Shown piece after piece: positions 26,716 to 35,149 of a stretch of 44,117 nt of DNA. A model generated the notes under the pieces. It was not told where the DNA came from. It saw only the letters and a list, made by a program, of their open reading frames with translations, and did no database searches. How positions within the stretch are numbered: the stretch's first letter is position 1; the number at the start of each line of letters is the position of its first letter. The translations under genes were made by a program, and so were the position numbers. Source of the stretch: an uncultured Flavobacteriales bacterium. Its GTDB lineage: Bacteria; Bacteroidota; Bacteroidia; Flavobacteriales_D; Sanyastnellaceae. The DNA is taken from assembly GCA_905478325.1 (NCBI GenBank), contig CAJQIB010000019.1:1-44117 (forward strand), given 5' to 3'.

Positions 26716-28848
26716 TTAGCGTACCAAGTCCATCTCATCAATGAGGTGATGCGCTCCTGCGTATACGTCCGTAATCCACAATACGTAGCGGATGTCCACC
26801 ATGATGTTGCGGCATCGGTTCTCATCGAACAAGATGTCACTCATCGTCGACTCCCATGAACGGTCGAAGTTGATGCCCACCAAGTAGCCATCGCCATCGA
26901 TGGCAGGAGATCCTGAATTGCCTCCTGTGGTATGGTTTGATCCGGTGAAGCAAACGGGTAGCTCGCCCTGTGCATCCGTATAATCGCCCCAATTCCCTTC
27001 ACGTAAAGCGCCGACCAGGTCTTCTGGCAAGTCAAAGTCGGGGTCTCCCGGAACATACTTTTGTAGAATGCCTTTTGTCGTGCTAAAGGGTTTGTACTCC
27101 ATGCCATCATACGGCGAAGAGCCTTCTACTTTTCCATAGGTCAATCGCATGGTGCTGTTGGCATCCGGGAAAAACGCCCGTTCTGGGAAGAGCGTTCGCA
27201 GTCCTTGGGTGTATTGGCCCGTGAGCGCATCCAATTGCATCTTGGTGGTGCGGTATTCTGTGGCGACCTGCTCAAAATAAGCGGACCGCAGGGCGTTGAT
27301 CAAGACGTACACGGGATCTTTTTGAAGTTTTGAAAAGCCCTTGGCTTGCCCCTTGTCCAACAGTGCTTCCAACGCTTCGCGGTCGGCAAAGACTGACTTG
27401 GCATACAGCGATCGAGCGAACTCGGTGCCATTTCCATCAAAATCCTTCAAGACTTCTGGACACAAATCGGGATGAATGGCCGCGACATAGGGAGACAGCA
27501 GCGCCGCCAAAATGGCTTCATCCACTTGCGCGTCATAGTGCCGGAAATGGCCCGCGATGAGTTCGCGACTTTGGGACAACTGGCCCTCCAACTTTCCGGC
27601 TTCTTCGAGCGACTCCCAGCCTTCAATGAGCGGTTTGAAACCAAGTGCAAAATTCAGCGCATCGGGACCATAATAAACCAACTCGATGAACAGACTTCGG
27701 GCTTCTTTCAACGGAAAATGAACTTCGTTTTGCGCGGCGATGTCCGCGAACAAATTGGCCCATTCGGTATGACCCGCTTCGAGCGCTCGCCGATTGAATT
27801 CCGCTTCCAGTTCCGCTTTTTTGCCCAAGGCATCCAACTCCAACAATCCTTTGTTCTGGCCGATCCATTTTTTCCAGGCATTGGCTACCGAGCTTTGCTT
27901 GTCCGCATAGGCAATTTTCATGGCCGGAGACTGTGATCGTGCTGCGTTGATCACCTTCAATGATGCGTCCCGCATAGCAATGCGCATGGGGTTGAGTCGG
28001 CTCACCACGTGGTCCACGGCGTCGCGCGTCAGGTACTGTTCTGTTGTCCCAGGAAATCCAAACACCATCATGAAATCCCCGTCTTCCACCCCGCCAATAT
28101 TGACTGGAAAATGATGCGCCGGTTGGTACGGGACATTGCTCTCATCGTAATCCGCTGGGTCGTTATCGGCGTTGGCATAGATGCGGAACATACTGAAGTC
28201 CCCCGTGTGACGCGGCCACACCCAGTTGTCTGTATCACCTCCAAATTTCCCCACCGCTGAGGGCGGTGCTCCGACGAGCCGCACATCCCGATAGGTTCGG
28301 GTGGTGATCAGGTAGTGGCTGTTGCCAAAATCAAAGGCGACTACGCTGCCCTCCAAATCAGTACCTGCAATGGCAGCTTCGATTAATTGTTGCTTGGCCG
28401 CTTCGAGGTCTTCAGCTCCCAACAGCGCGGACGTCACGTCCACGATTCGGTCAATGAAGGTGGCCACCAGATTTGTATTCACAAGTTCTTCCTCACGGCT
28501 CATGGCCCAAAACCCATCGGTGAGGTAATCATTTTCGACCGTGCTGTGGAATGCAATTTGTCCAAAACCACAGTGGTGATTGGTCAACAACAATCCTTGA
28601 GAACTGATCATTTCAGCGGTGCAGCCGCCATTGAAATGGACCACCGCATCCTTCAGGCTACCGGTGTTGATGCTGTAAATGTCTTCCGCTGAGAGGTGCA
28701 TGCCCATGGACTGCATATCGCCTTCTACCGCTTGCAATAACGTGGGAATCCACATGCCTTCTTTGGCGTGGGACTGCAATGCGGTGGCGCAGGTCAATGC
28801 GCACAGCGCGAATCGAAAAACAAGTGCGTTCGATGAATTCAAGGTCAT
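26716..28848 (-). CDS. S46 family dipeptidyl-peptidase, DPP11-like (Asp/Glu-specific)
   Basis: 710 residues from ATG 28848; the earlier start at 28905 adds a non-signal extension. A signal peptide ends around LQSHA. The serine-protease residues are visible: TNHHCGFGQ (catalytic His, about 91-92), the mid-protein helical domain, and GNSGSPAIDGDGYL with the nucleophile Ser645. Eighteen residues later is Arg663 in INFDRSWES. In S46 enzymes position 673, eighteen after Ser655, is Gly in DPP7 and Arg in DPP11, and the Arg selects Asp/Glu at P1. So this enzyme should release dipeptides with acidic second residues from peptides in the periplasm. It converges on the small membrane protein gene and diverges from threonine aldolase. 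Confidence 0.93.
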   Translation of the reverse strand: MTLNSSNALVFRFALCALTCATALQSHAKEGMWIPTLLQAVEGDMQSMGMHLSAEDIYSINTGSLKDAVVHFNGGCTAEMISSQGLLLTNHHCGFGQIAFHSTVENDYLTDGFWAMSREEELVNTNLVATFIDRIVDVTSALLGAEDLEAAKQQLIEAAIAGTDLEGSVVAFDFGNSHYLITTRTYRDVRLVGAPPSAVGKFGGDTDNWVWPRHTGDFSMFRIYANADNDPADYDESNVPYQPAHHFPVNIGGVEDGDFMMVFGFPGTTEQYLTRDAVDHVVSRLNPMRIAMRDASLKVINAARSQSPAMKIAYADKQSSVANAWKKWIGQNKGLLELDALGKKAELEAEFNRRALEAGHTEWANLFADIAAQNEVHFPLKEARSLFIELVYYGPDALNFALGFKPLIEGWESLEEAGKLEGQLSQSRELIAGHFRHYDAQVDEAILAALLSPYVAAIHPDLCPEVLKDFDGNGTEFARSLYAKSVFADREALEALLDKGQAKGFSKLQKDPVYVLINALRSAYFEQVATEYRTTKMQLDALTGQYTQGLRTLFPERAFFPDANSTMRLTYGKVEGSSPYDGMEYKPFSTTKGILQKYVPGDPDFDLPEDLVGALREGNWGDYTDAQGELPVCFTGSNHTTGGNSGSPAIDGDGYLVGINFDRSWESTMSDILFDENRCRNIMVDIRYVLWITDVYAGAHHLIDEMDLVR

Positions 28849-28892
28849 GTGGCGATTTTTATCGTTTGATGAAGCAAGATAACGACAGAGCG

Positions 28893-28923
28893 TTGCAACC
28901 GGCATCTGCGGAACTTAGCTTTG
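28893..28923 (+). promoter_or_regulatory. Promoter (TTG-N20-TAGCTTTG) of the threonine aldolase gene
   Basis: TTG at 28893-28895 and a perfect -7 box at 28916-28923 with a 20-base spacer. The ATG at 28961 lies 37 bases further on, so a leader of about 33 bases is expected, in contrast to the leaderless genes of this window. Confidence 0.65.
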
Positions 28924-28960
28924 GCAAACGTAGACTGATTTCCGTATTGACCCGACCACC

Positions 28961-29998
28961 ATGATTGACTTCCGTTCCGACACCCTGACCCGCCCTACTT
29001 CAGCCATGCTTCAGGCCATGCACAACGCACCGACCGGTGACGATGTCTTTGCTGAAGACCCAAGCGCGGTCGCGCTTCAGGAGCGCTGCGCTGATCTTTT
29101 CGGTCACGAAGCTGCTTTGTTTTGCCCATCGGGCACGATGACGAATCAAATTGCCATCAATGTCCACGTGCGGCCGGGCGACGAAGTTATTTGCGATCGG
29201 TTGTCCCACATCTACAACTATGAAGGCGGTGGAATTGCCCGCAACTCCGGTGCTTCGATGCGCTTGCTACACGGCGACCGAGGACGGTTTACGGCAGCAG
29301 AAGCCATGGCCGAAATCAACCCTGCCGACAGCCATTATTCTCGTACCTCGCTGGTCTGCGTAGAAGACACGGTCAACAAAGGAGCCGGTTCAGTTTGGGA
29401 AATGCAGCAGCTCAGCGAACTCTCGCAAGCTTGTAAAGCCCATCACTTGCCCTTGCATCTCGACGGAGCCCGTTGCTGGAACGCCATGGTCCAACGTCAT
29501 GGCAATAGCGTGCCCGACGCGGCGGCATGGAAAGCCTATGGACAACTTTTCGATTCCATCTCCATTTGCTTTTCCAAGGGATTGGGCGCACCCGTGGGAT
29601 CGGTAGTATTGGGCTCCAAGCCCTTCATCGAAGAAGCCCATCGCACCCGCAAAGTCTTGGGGGGTGGCATGCGTCAAATTGGAGGATTGACCGCTGCGTG
29701 CATGCATGCGCTCGATCATGAATTGCCCCGCCTATCCGAAGATCACCGGCATGCACAGTTGTTGGCTGCAGCGCTGAATAATTCCGATGCTATAGCCTCC
29801 GTAGAAACGGTGCAGACCAACATTGTCATCGTAGAAGTCGCAAACGGAGAGAGCGCCGAGTTCTTTGTGGCAAAAGCTGCAGAAGAAGGCATCGCCTGCT
29901 TTGCCTTTGGCCCCACACAAGTGCGCTTTGTGACGCACCGCGACTTGACTCTTAGCGTCATCGAGGAGGCCTGCAGCCGCCTGGCCGCACTCAAGTGA
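28961..29998 (+). CDS. ltaE: Low-specificity L-threonine aldolase
   Basis: 345 residues, normal length. A PLP enzyme that splits L-threonine and L-allo-threonine to glycine and acetaldehyde. Landmarks: IDFRSDTLTRPTSAML at the N-terminus, GDDVFAEDPS, the PLP-stacking region FCPSGTMTNQIAI with DEVICDRLSHIYNYEGGG, LHLDGARCWNA (Asp contacting the PLP pyridine), and the Schiff-base Lys in CFSKGLGAPVGS. The GG-M-RQIGGLTAA motif follows. It is a monocistronic gene with its own promoter and ends 19 bases from the convergent phospholipase D gene. Nothing unusual in sequence. Confidence 0.95.
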   Translation: MIDFRSDTLTRPTSAMLQAMHNAPTGDDVFAEDPSAVALQERCADLFGHEAALFCPSGTMTNQIAINVHVRPGDEVICDRLSHIYNYEGGGIARNSGASMRLLHGDRGRFTAAEAMAEINPADSHYSRTSLVCVEDTVNKGAGSVWEMQQLSELSQACKAHHLPLHLDGARCWNAMVQRHGNSVPDAAAWKAYGQLFDSISICFSKGLGAPVGSVVLGSKPFIEEAHRTRKVLGGGMRQIGGLTAACMHALDHELPRLSEDHRHAQLLAAALNNSDAIASVETVQTNIVIVEVANGESAEFFVAKAAEEGIACFAFGPTQVRFVTHRDLTLSVIEEACSRLAALK

Positions 29999-30017
29999 TG
30001 CGCCGTTCAGGCCGCAT

Positions 30018-31565
30018 CTAAAGCAAATGCTCAGGCACTACGCCACGAATCCAAGTAGTCAACAGCTTCCACCACCCCGCGTGATGATCCGGATTCTCAT
30101 CCGCTGTGGTGCGCCATGCATTTTCAGGCTCTAGCTCCAAAAACATCAACGATTCCACTTGTTGAGACATTGATTTTGAGCGCATGATCGCGACGCATTC
30201 TGTATTGAGATTGGCACTTCGAGGATCCAAATTGAACGTACCTATAACGGTGGTAGCATGGTCCACGACCATGGATTTTGCGTGCAAGCCAAAGGTCGGA
30301 AGGTAGCCTGAGCGCTGCTGTTTAGTCGCCGTAATGAGCTTTGTACGGATAGCTGCATCAGGCCGGTATTCATAGACCTCCACGCCCGCGGAAAGGAGGC
30401 GCTCACGAATGCGCCGATACCCACTGAAAGCTTCCAAATTGTCGGTAGAGCAGAGGCTATTGGTCAAGATGGTCACCTTCACACCTCGATTCACAGCGGA
30501 TTCAAACAACGCAATGCCCTCATCCGTAAGCACCAAATAAGGGCTTTGAATCATGAGTGATTCCCTCGATTTTTCGACCAAGTCGACCAGTGCCGATGTG
30601 CTTCGTCCTCCCCCATAAAATCCATCAGATGCATTTTTCCCGGGCACATCCGATACAAATTGGAGATCATCCAATCGATGCAACCGACCCGATGACTGAA
30701 TGCGCGGGATGGCTTGCGGGATGCCAGCGATCATCGTTCGGATCTCAGGCCAGAAGTTGTCAGGATCACATGCATAGGCATGGATCTGATCATACAAGGC
30801 GAGGCGATGGTCCGCCTCGACCGCGGCGCTTCCATCCACTTCTACTGCAAGCGGGTGGCTCCAAAAGGATTCAAACGATTGTTGGATGGTTGCTGCAGCG
30901 GCACCGATCAACATCACATCCCGGTCACGAAAGTTGTATTCCTGGTCATAGTCGAAGTATTCATCAGCAATGTTGCGGCCACCGGTGATGGCCACCCGCC
31001 CATCGACGATGAAGGTCTTGTTGTGCATACGCTGGTTGAACCCCCGGAAATCGCGCGCCGCATGGATCACTTTCTGAAATCCATTTTTGCCCGGATTCGG
31101 ATTGTAGATGCGGATTTCAAAATTGGGATGCGCACTCAGCGCTAAAACATCTTCTTCGGACACATCCAACATGATGTCGTCCACCAACATGCGCACCTTG
31201 ACCCCGCGATCCGCGGCACGCAAAAGGTAATCCAATGCGATGATGCCCACATTGTCCATTGAAAAGATGAAGTACTGGATGTCAATAGAGCGTTCGCTGT
31301 TTTGTCCCAACCAAGCACGGGTAAAAATCGCCTCTTCCCCTTCCTCCAAGACATAGGCCCAGGTGGCCGTGGAGTCGGTGATGCCCGCGCGTTCAATTTG
31401 CTCGGCGATGTTCATCGGCTCGGCCCCTGCGATCCTGTCACATGCGAGGGAATCCGCTTCATACCCAACGAGAGGGCCCTCAAGACTTGGCGTTCCACAC
31501 CCCCAAGAAAGACAACCCAACAAAAGAAGAAGACGAGGGGAAACACCCCAATGAAAAGGCCTCAT
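30018..31565 (-). CDS. Phospholipase D superfamily protein, ClsC-like cardiolipin synthase, lipoprotein
   Basis: 515 residues. The N-terminus has a lipoprotein signal with lipobox candidates LLGC and SWGCG. Two HKD motifs are present: MHNKTFIVDGRVAITGGRNI with ADEYFD (about 195-220) and LHAKSMVVDHATTVIGTFNL with DPRSANLN (about 425-450). The spacing and the first motif resemble E. coli ClsC (YmdC), which joins phosphatidylglycerol and phosphatidylethanolamine into cardiolipin. ClsC itself works with the partner YmdB, which is absent here. Start ATG 31565 lies 25 bases behind the stop of the T9SS protein gene, so the two may share a transcript. Other roles for a PLD lipoprotein remain possible. 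Confidence 0.85.
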   Translation of the reverse strand: MRPFHWGVSPRLLLLLGCLSWGCGTPSLEGPLVGYEADSLACDRIAGAEPMNIAEQIERAGITDSTATWAYVLEEGEEAIFTRAWLGQNSERSIDIQYFIFSMDNVGIIALDYLLRAADRGVKVRMLVDDIMLDVSEEDVLALSAHPNFEIRIYNPNPGKNGFQKVIHAARDFRGFNQRMHNKTFIVDGRVAITGGRNIADEYFDYDQEYNFRDRDVMLIGAAAATIQQSFESFWSHPLAVEVDGSAAVEADHRLALYDQIHAYACDPDNFWPEIRTMIAGIPQAIPRIQSSGRLHRLDDLQFVSDVPGKNASDGFYGGGRSTSALVDLVEKSRESLMIQSPYLVLTDEGIALFESAVNRGVKVTILTNSLCSTDNLEAFSGYRRIRERLLSAGVEVYEYRPDAAIRTKLITATKQQRSGYLPTFGLHAKSMVVDHATTVIGTFNLDPRSANLNTECVAIMRSKSMSQQVESLMFLELEPENAWRTTADENPDHHAGWWKLLTTWIRGVVPEHLL

Positions 31566-31590
31566 ACGCTGTTCTTACGAGTTCAGAAAA

Positions 31591-33510
31591 TCAATGCCGC
31601 ACCATCAAAGGGCGAACCAACGAACGGTCACCATCCAACAACTGGATTTGATACCATCCTTCCCTCCAGCTCGAAACATTGAACAGCGGCGCGGAGCCAC
31701 CGGACCACATGCCCCGATGCACTTCACGACCGGCAGCATCGCGAACCGAAATGGCCCACGGCTGGTCCGTTAAGTCGATGTCCAGGTAAACGTGCTCATT
31801 GGCCGGCTGGGGATAAACCAGCGACGCCTCCAATCCCACTTCATCCACTCCTACTGAGCAAGTGTGCACCGTCAAAATCAAAGCATCGGCAAATTCACAC
31901 CCGGAATCGGTGGTGGCATTTAAAATAATGCTGTACGTCCCCGGAGCATAGGTCCCCGCCTCGATGTAGTAGAACTGATTGCTCGATCCATCTTGCCATT
32001 CGTAGGTGAGACCGGTAGGTCCGTAAAGCAACAGCGGCTCATCTTCACAAATGATGGTGTCGTTGCCAATGGTGAAATCACCATAACCAGCATCCGTCAC
32101 ATAGGCCGTCAAAGGATTGGTGCAACCGTTCAAATCCGTAACCACCAATTGGTAGGTTCCCGCCACAACGCCTTGAAGATCCTCTTCTTCAGAGGTAAAT
32201 TCTCCAGGACCTGTCCACGCGAAAGTGTACCCCCCGTTGGCTCCAGACACCTCCACCTCCACGGCACCATCGGCCGAAGTCTCACACGAGGCCTGCGTCA
32301 CCTCCGAAGACATGCTCCAAGAAGACGGGGCAATGATATTGCGTTCCAACGTGAAGGCATTGCCACAGGCGGTGAGTATTTCAGCGGTATAGGTTCCAGG
32401 CGAAAGGTTCTGGATCCAAGCCTCATTGGTTTCAACACCATCAGGGCCGGTCCAGGTGCAATCAAAGTCTGAACCGCCATTGTTGACATAGGCCAGCAAC
32501 AAGCCATTGGGTTCGGAATCCTTGCTCAATGGACAGGTGACATTGCGCTGCTGGGCATCGGCCGATCCTTCATACGTCTCGGAAGTAAACAGCGTTATCT
32601 CGGCCACACCTTGCTGACCAGCCCAACCGTCCAATTGGATGAGATAGGTCACACCCACTTCCAAGCAACTGGAATAAAGGATGGAAGCATACCCCGCGCA
32701 AGCATCGTCATTGGATCCGACCAGTTCGAAGGTGGTGAAATCTCCACAGTCCTCCACCCGGTACATCGCCAATTGGGTGTCAAATGTGGTGCTATCTGAG
32801 CAGGCCATAACGGTCACAGGATCGGAAACGATCGGCGTATAAGTGAGCCAAGCAGAAGCCGAAGCATTGCCATCGCTTCCACACCACGCCCCCGGGAGGT
32901 TGCAGCTGCCATTGGGAGCTGCCTGTGGGCTGACTTCGCCTGATTGGACCGTGAGCCCTGCATTGGATACCATCACAGTCTCGCCATCCAACACAATCTC
33001 CGCAGCATCGCAAGGCACATCATGGGGGGCAAACAAGCTTTCGCCAGCAACAAACGACCACACGTTGCCCGCGCCGGTTCCGCCAAAGGCACCTGAAAGT
33101 GTTTCATCCATGTTGAGCTCGAATGTTGTCCCTCCATCTCCATAGCTGTCGACATGGATCAATTCCAATGCCGTTCCATCCACCACGCAAAACGGTCCTT
33201 CTACAAACTGAGCATTGCTGCCGTATGTCGTTCCCCCTGATCCCATGTTGCCCGCTCCATCGCAGCCAACACCATCCGAATTGCCTCCACTCGCAATGAA
33301 TTCGAGTGATCCACAACCCACGCCTACAGGTGCTATTTCCCAATACATCTCGTAGCCCCAGGCATCCGTTCCAATGGTCAATTCCAAGGCAACTTCACCG
33401 GCCTCACACTGGGACCAAGCAACAGATGTGCAAGCTGTTAGCACCATAAACACACCGGTTAGTGTTCCTTGGACGAACGCGCGCGAAAAGCTTTTTTGCA
33501 AATTTTTCAT
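31591..33510 (-). CDS. Secreted protein with SprB-like repeats and type A T9SS sorting domain
   Basis: 639 residues; signal peptide ends near VAWSQC. Residues about 34-165 resemble the N-terminal module of the lysyl-oxidase protein (QCEAGEVALELTIG..., then HVDSYGDGG), so the two share a building block. Next comes a PPC-like region (about 170-315, CDAAEIVLDGETVMV, YLIQLDGWAGQQGVAEITLF) and two SprB/PKD-like repeats (about 325-480, TQASCETSADGAVEVEVSG, VVTDLNGC). The last 75 residues are a type A sorting domain (LVYPQPANEHVYLDIDL, SVRDAAGREVHRG, WYQIQLLDG). It should be secreted by the T9SS; binding partner unknown. The start ATG follows the near-perfect box TATCTTTC by four bases. Confidence 0.88.
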   Translation of the reverse strand: MKNLQKSFSRAFVQGTLTGVFMVLTACTSVAWSQCEAGEVALELTIGTDAWGYEMYWEIAPVGVGCGSLEFIASGGNSDGVGCDGAGNMGSGGTTYGSNAQFVEGPFCVVDGTALELIHVDSYGDGGTTFELNMDETLSGAFGGTGAGNVWSFVAGESLFAPHDVPCDAAEIVLDGETVMVSNAGLTVQSGEVSPQAAPNGSCNLPGAWCGSDGNASASAWLTYTPIVSDPVTVMACSDSTTFDTQLAMYRVEDCGDFTTFELVGSNDDACAGYASILYSSCLEVGVTYLIQLDGWAGQQGVAEITLFTSETYEGSADAQQRNVTCPLSKDSEPNGLLLAYVNNGGSDFDCTWTGPDGVETNEAWIQNLSPGTYTAEILTACGNAFTLERNIIAPSSWSMSSEVTQASCETSADGAVEVEVSGANGGYTFAWTGPGEFTSEEEDLQGVVAGTYQLVVTDLNGCTNPLTAYVTDAGYGDFTIGNDTIICEDEPLLLYGPTGLTYEWQDGSSNQFYYIEAGTYAPGTYSIILNATTDSGCEFADALILTVHTCSVGVDEVGLEASLVYPQPANEHVYLDIDLTDQPWAISVRDAAGREVHRGMWSGGSAPLFNVSSWREGWYQIQLLDGDRSLVRPLMVRH

Positions 33511-33514
33511 GCCT

Positions 33515-33522
33515 GAAAGATA
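33515..33522 (-). promoter_or_regulatory. Possible -7 box TATCTTTC of the T9SS protein gene
   Basis: One mismatch (final G to C) from TAnnTTTG, again exactly four bases (AGGC) before the ATG at 33510. Its value rests on that repeated spacing rather than on sequence alone. Confidence 0.4.
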
Positions 33523-33528
33523 ATCGAA

Positions 33529-33559
33529 TTGATTCCCCTCTCCTCATCTTGTACTTTTG
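33529..33559 (+). promoter_or_regulatory. Promoter (TTG-N20-TACTTTTG) of yaaA
   Basis: TTG at 33529-33531, a 20-base spacer and a perfect -7 box at 33552-33559. The yaaA ATG follows 12 bases later. It overlaps the promoter region of the divergent T9SS gene, so the two polymerase sites may compete. Confidence 0.65.
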
Positions 33560-33571
33560 TGCGCTCGACCC

Positions 33572-34348
33572 ATGATCTGCCTCCTCTCTCCAGCCAAAAC
33601 CATCGACTTTGCAAACGCACGCGATGTCAGCCCGGCATCGCAGCCCGAGTTCCTCAGCGATGCCACTTACCTGGCTGATAAGCTGCGTAAACACTCGGCA
33701 AAGCACTTGGCGGTATTGATGGCACTGAACCCTGATCTCGCTGCCCAAACCAAGGAACGGGCCGATGCGTGGGATGCTTCAGCGCATGAGGACGGAGGCA
33801 AGCCGGCCGCCATGGCCTTCCAAGGAGCAGTATACCGTGGTCTGGATGCCGCATCACTCTCCTCAGATGATTTGGCTTTCGCGCAAGGGCATGTGCGCAT
33901 CATCAGTGGACTGTACGGTATTTTGCGGCCTTTGGACCGCATGCAGCCTTACCGTTTGGAAATGGGTTTAAAATGGCCCATCACAACCAAGAAAAAGAAC
34001 CTGTATCACTACTGGGAAGATCGGTTGGCTGATCATATCGTTGGTGCAGCCAACGGGTGTTTGATCAACCTCGCAAGCAACGAATACAGCAAAGCTATTT
34101 TGCGCAAAGACACCCCGATCCGTGTGATCACCCCCCAGTTCAAGGATGAGGTCAACGGTCAATTCAAATCGCTGATGACTTACGCCAAAGAAGCTAGGGG
34201 ACAGATGGCGCGGTATCTGATTCAACAACGCATTGAAAACCCCATAGATCTCAAGAAATTCACTGGCATGGGCTACGCATTCAATGCGGATCTATCCACT
34301 GAAAATGACTGGGTCTTCACTCGTAAAAAAACAACTCAATCCTCATGA
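33572..34348 (+). CDS. yaaA: YaaA family peroxide stress protein
   Basis: 258 residues from ATG 33572 (an earlier TTG at 33557 lies in the -7 box and is rejected). Family landmarks: MICLLSPAKTIDF at the N-terminus, AMAFQGAVYRGLDA, IISGLYGILRPLDRMQPYRL with EMGLKW, and INLASNEYSKAI. The basic patch of YaaA is thought to bind DNA and lower free iron under hydrogen peroxide stress. The stop overlaps the FKBP start as ATGA, so the two are translationally coupled. Confidence 0.94.
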   Translation: MICLLSPAKTIDFANARDVSPASQPEFLSDATYLADKLRKHSAKHLAVLMALNPDLAAQTKERADAWDASAHEDGGKPAAMAFQGAVYRGLDAASLSSDDLAFAQGHVRIISGLYGILRPLDRMQPYRLEMGLKWPITTKKKNLYHYWEDRLADHIVGAANGCLINLASNEYSKAILRKDTPIRVITPQFKDEVNGQFKSLMTYAKEARGQMARYLIQQRIENPIDLKKFTGMGYAFNADLSTENDWVFTRKKTTQSS

Positions 34349-35034
34349 TTTCTTTCAATTTTAAACCTACAGCCTTGTGCGCAGGTATCGCATTTTCGTT
34401 CTTATCAACTAGCTCAACACATGTGTGGGCACAATCCAACTCCACTTCAATGGAATCCATTAGTTACGCCTTAGGCGTCTTGTTCTCTACCAACCTGATG
34501 CAGGAAGGTCTTACTGAAATTGATGCAGCTCAGCTCGCTGCCGGTTTTGAAAATCAAATGAACGGTTCAGCCACCATGACCCCCGAACAAGCCAACGAGA
34601 TGGTCGGTGAATTCATGACGAAAAAGAAGGAAGAGTCCTCAGCGGGTTACCGCAACGAGTGTCTTGAGTTCTTGGCCACCAACGCCAAGAAAGACGGCAT
34701 CCAAGTGACTGAATCTGGACTGCAATACACGCACGAAACAGAAGGGTCAGGTGACGCACCAACGGCTGCCTCTACCGTGACCGTTCACTACCGCGGAACA
34801 TTGATCGACGGAACCGAATTCGACTCATCGTTCAAGCGAGGAGAGCCGATTTCTTTTCCACTCGGAAACGTAATCGCTGGATGGACTGAAGGCCTTCAAT
34901 TGATGAAGCCAGGAGGAAAAACAACGTTCTACATTCCACAAGAATTGGCGTACGGAGCGAATCCAAATCCAAACGGACCGATCCCTCCATTTGCAGCACT
35001 CGTCTTTGATGTGGAGTTGATCTCTGTGGACTGA
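34345..35034 (+). CDS. FKBP-type peptidyl-prolyl cis-trans isomerase, exported (FkpA/Mip-like)
   Basis: 229 residues with a signal peptide ending at THVWAQ. The N-terminal half is the helical dimerisation domain of Mip/FkpA proteins (ISYALGVLFSTNLMQEGL, AAGFENQMNG). The C-terminal 105 residues are the FKBP domain: VTVHYRGTLIDGTEFDSSF, the active-site segment VIAGWTEGLQLMKPGGKTTF, YIPQELAYG and FDVELISVD. It speeds proline isomerisation during folding in the periplasm. It is coupled to yaaA by a four-base overlap and followed by a strong terminator, so the pair forms one transcript. Confidence 0.94.
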   Translation: MISFNFKPTALCAGIAFSFLSTSSTHVWAQSNSTSMESISYALGVLFSTNLMQEGLTEIDAAQLAAGFENQMNGSATMTPEQANEMVGEFMTKKKEESSAGYRNECLEFLATNAKKDGIQVTESGLQYTHETEGSGDAPTAASTVTVHYRGTLIDGTEFDSSFKRGEPISFPLGNVIAGWTEGLQLMKPGGKTTFYIPQELAYGANPNPNGPIPPFAALVFDVELISVD

Positions 35035-35060
35035 TCCGCAGACAGCAACCCGCTGATGAA

Positions 35061-35100
35061 GGCCTGCTTCGATCCTTAAGGATGGAGCAGGCCTTTTCTT
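35061..35100 (+). terminator. Intrinsic terminator after the yaaA-FKBP unit
   Basis: Stem GGCCTGCTTC/GAGCAGGCC extended by ATCC/GGAT with one bulged G, loop TTAA, then TTTTCTTTT. About 14 paired bases and a clear T-run; it ends 26 bases after the FKBP stop. High-quality plus-strand terminator. Confidence 0.88.
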
Positions 35101-35149
35101 TTGGCCTCTCCTAACCGACTTCTGCCGAGTCCTCCTTAGTTTGCATCCT

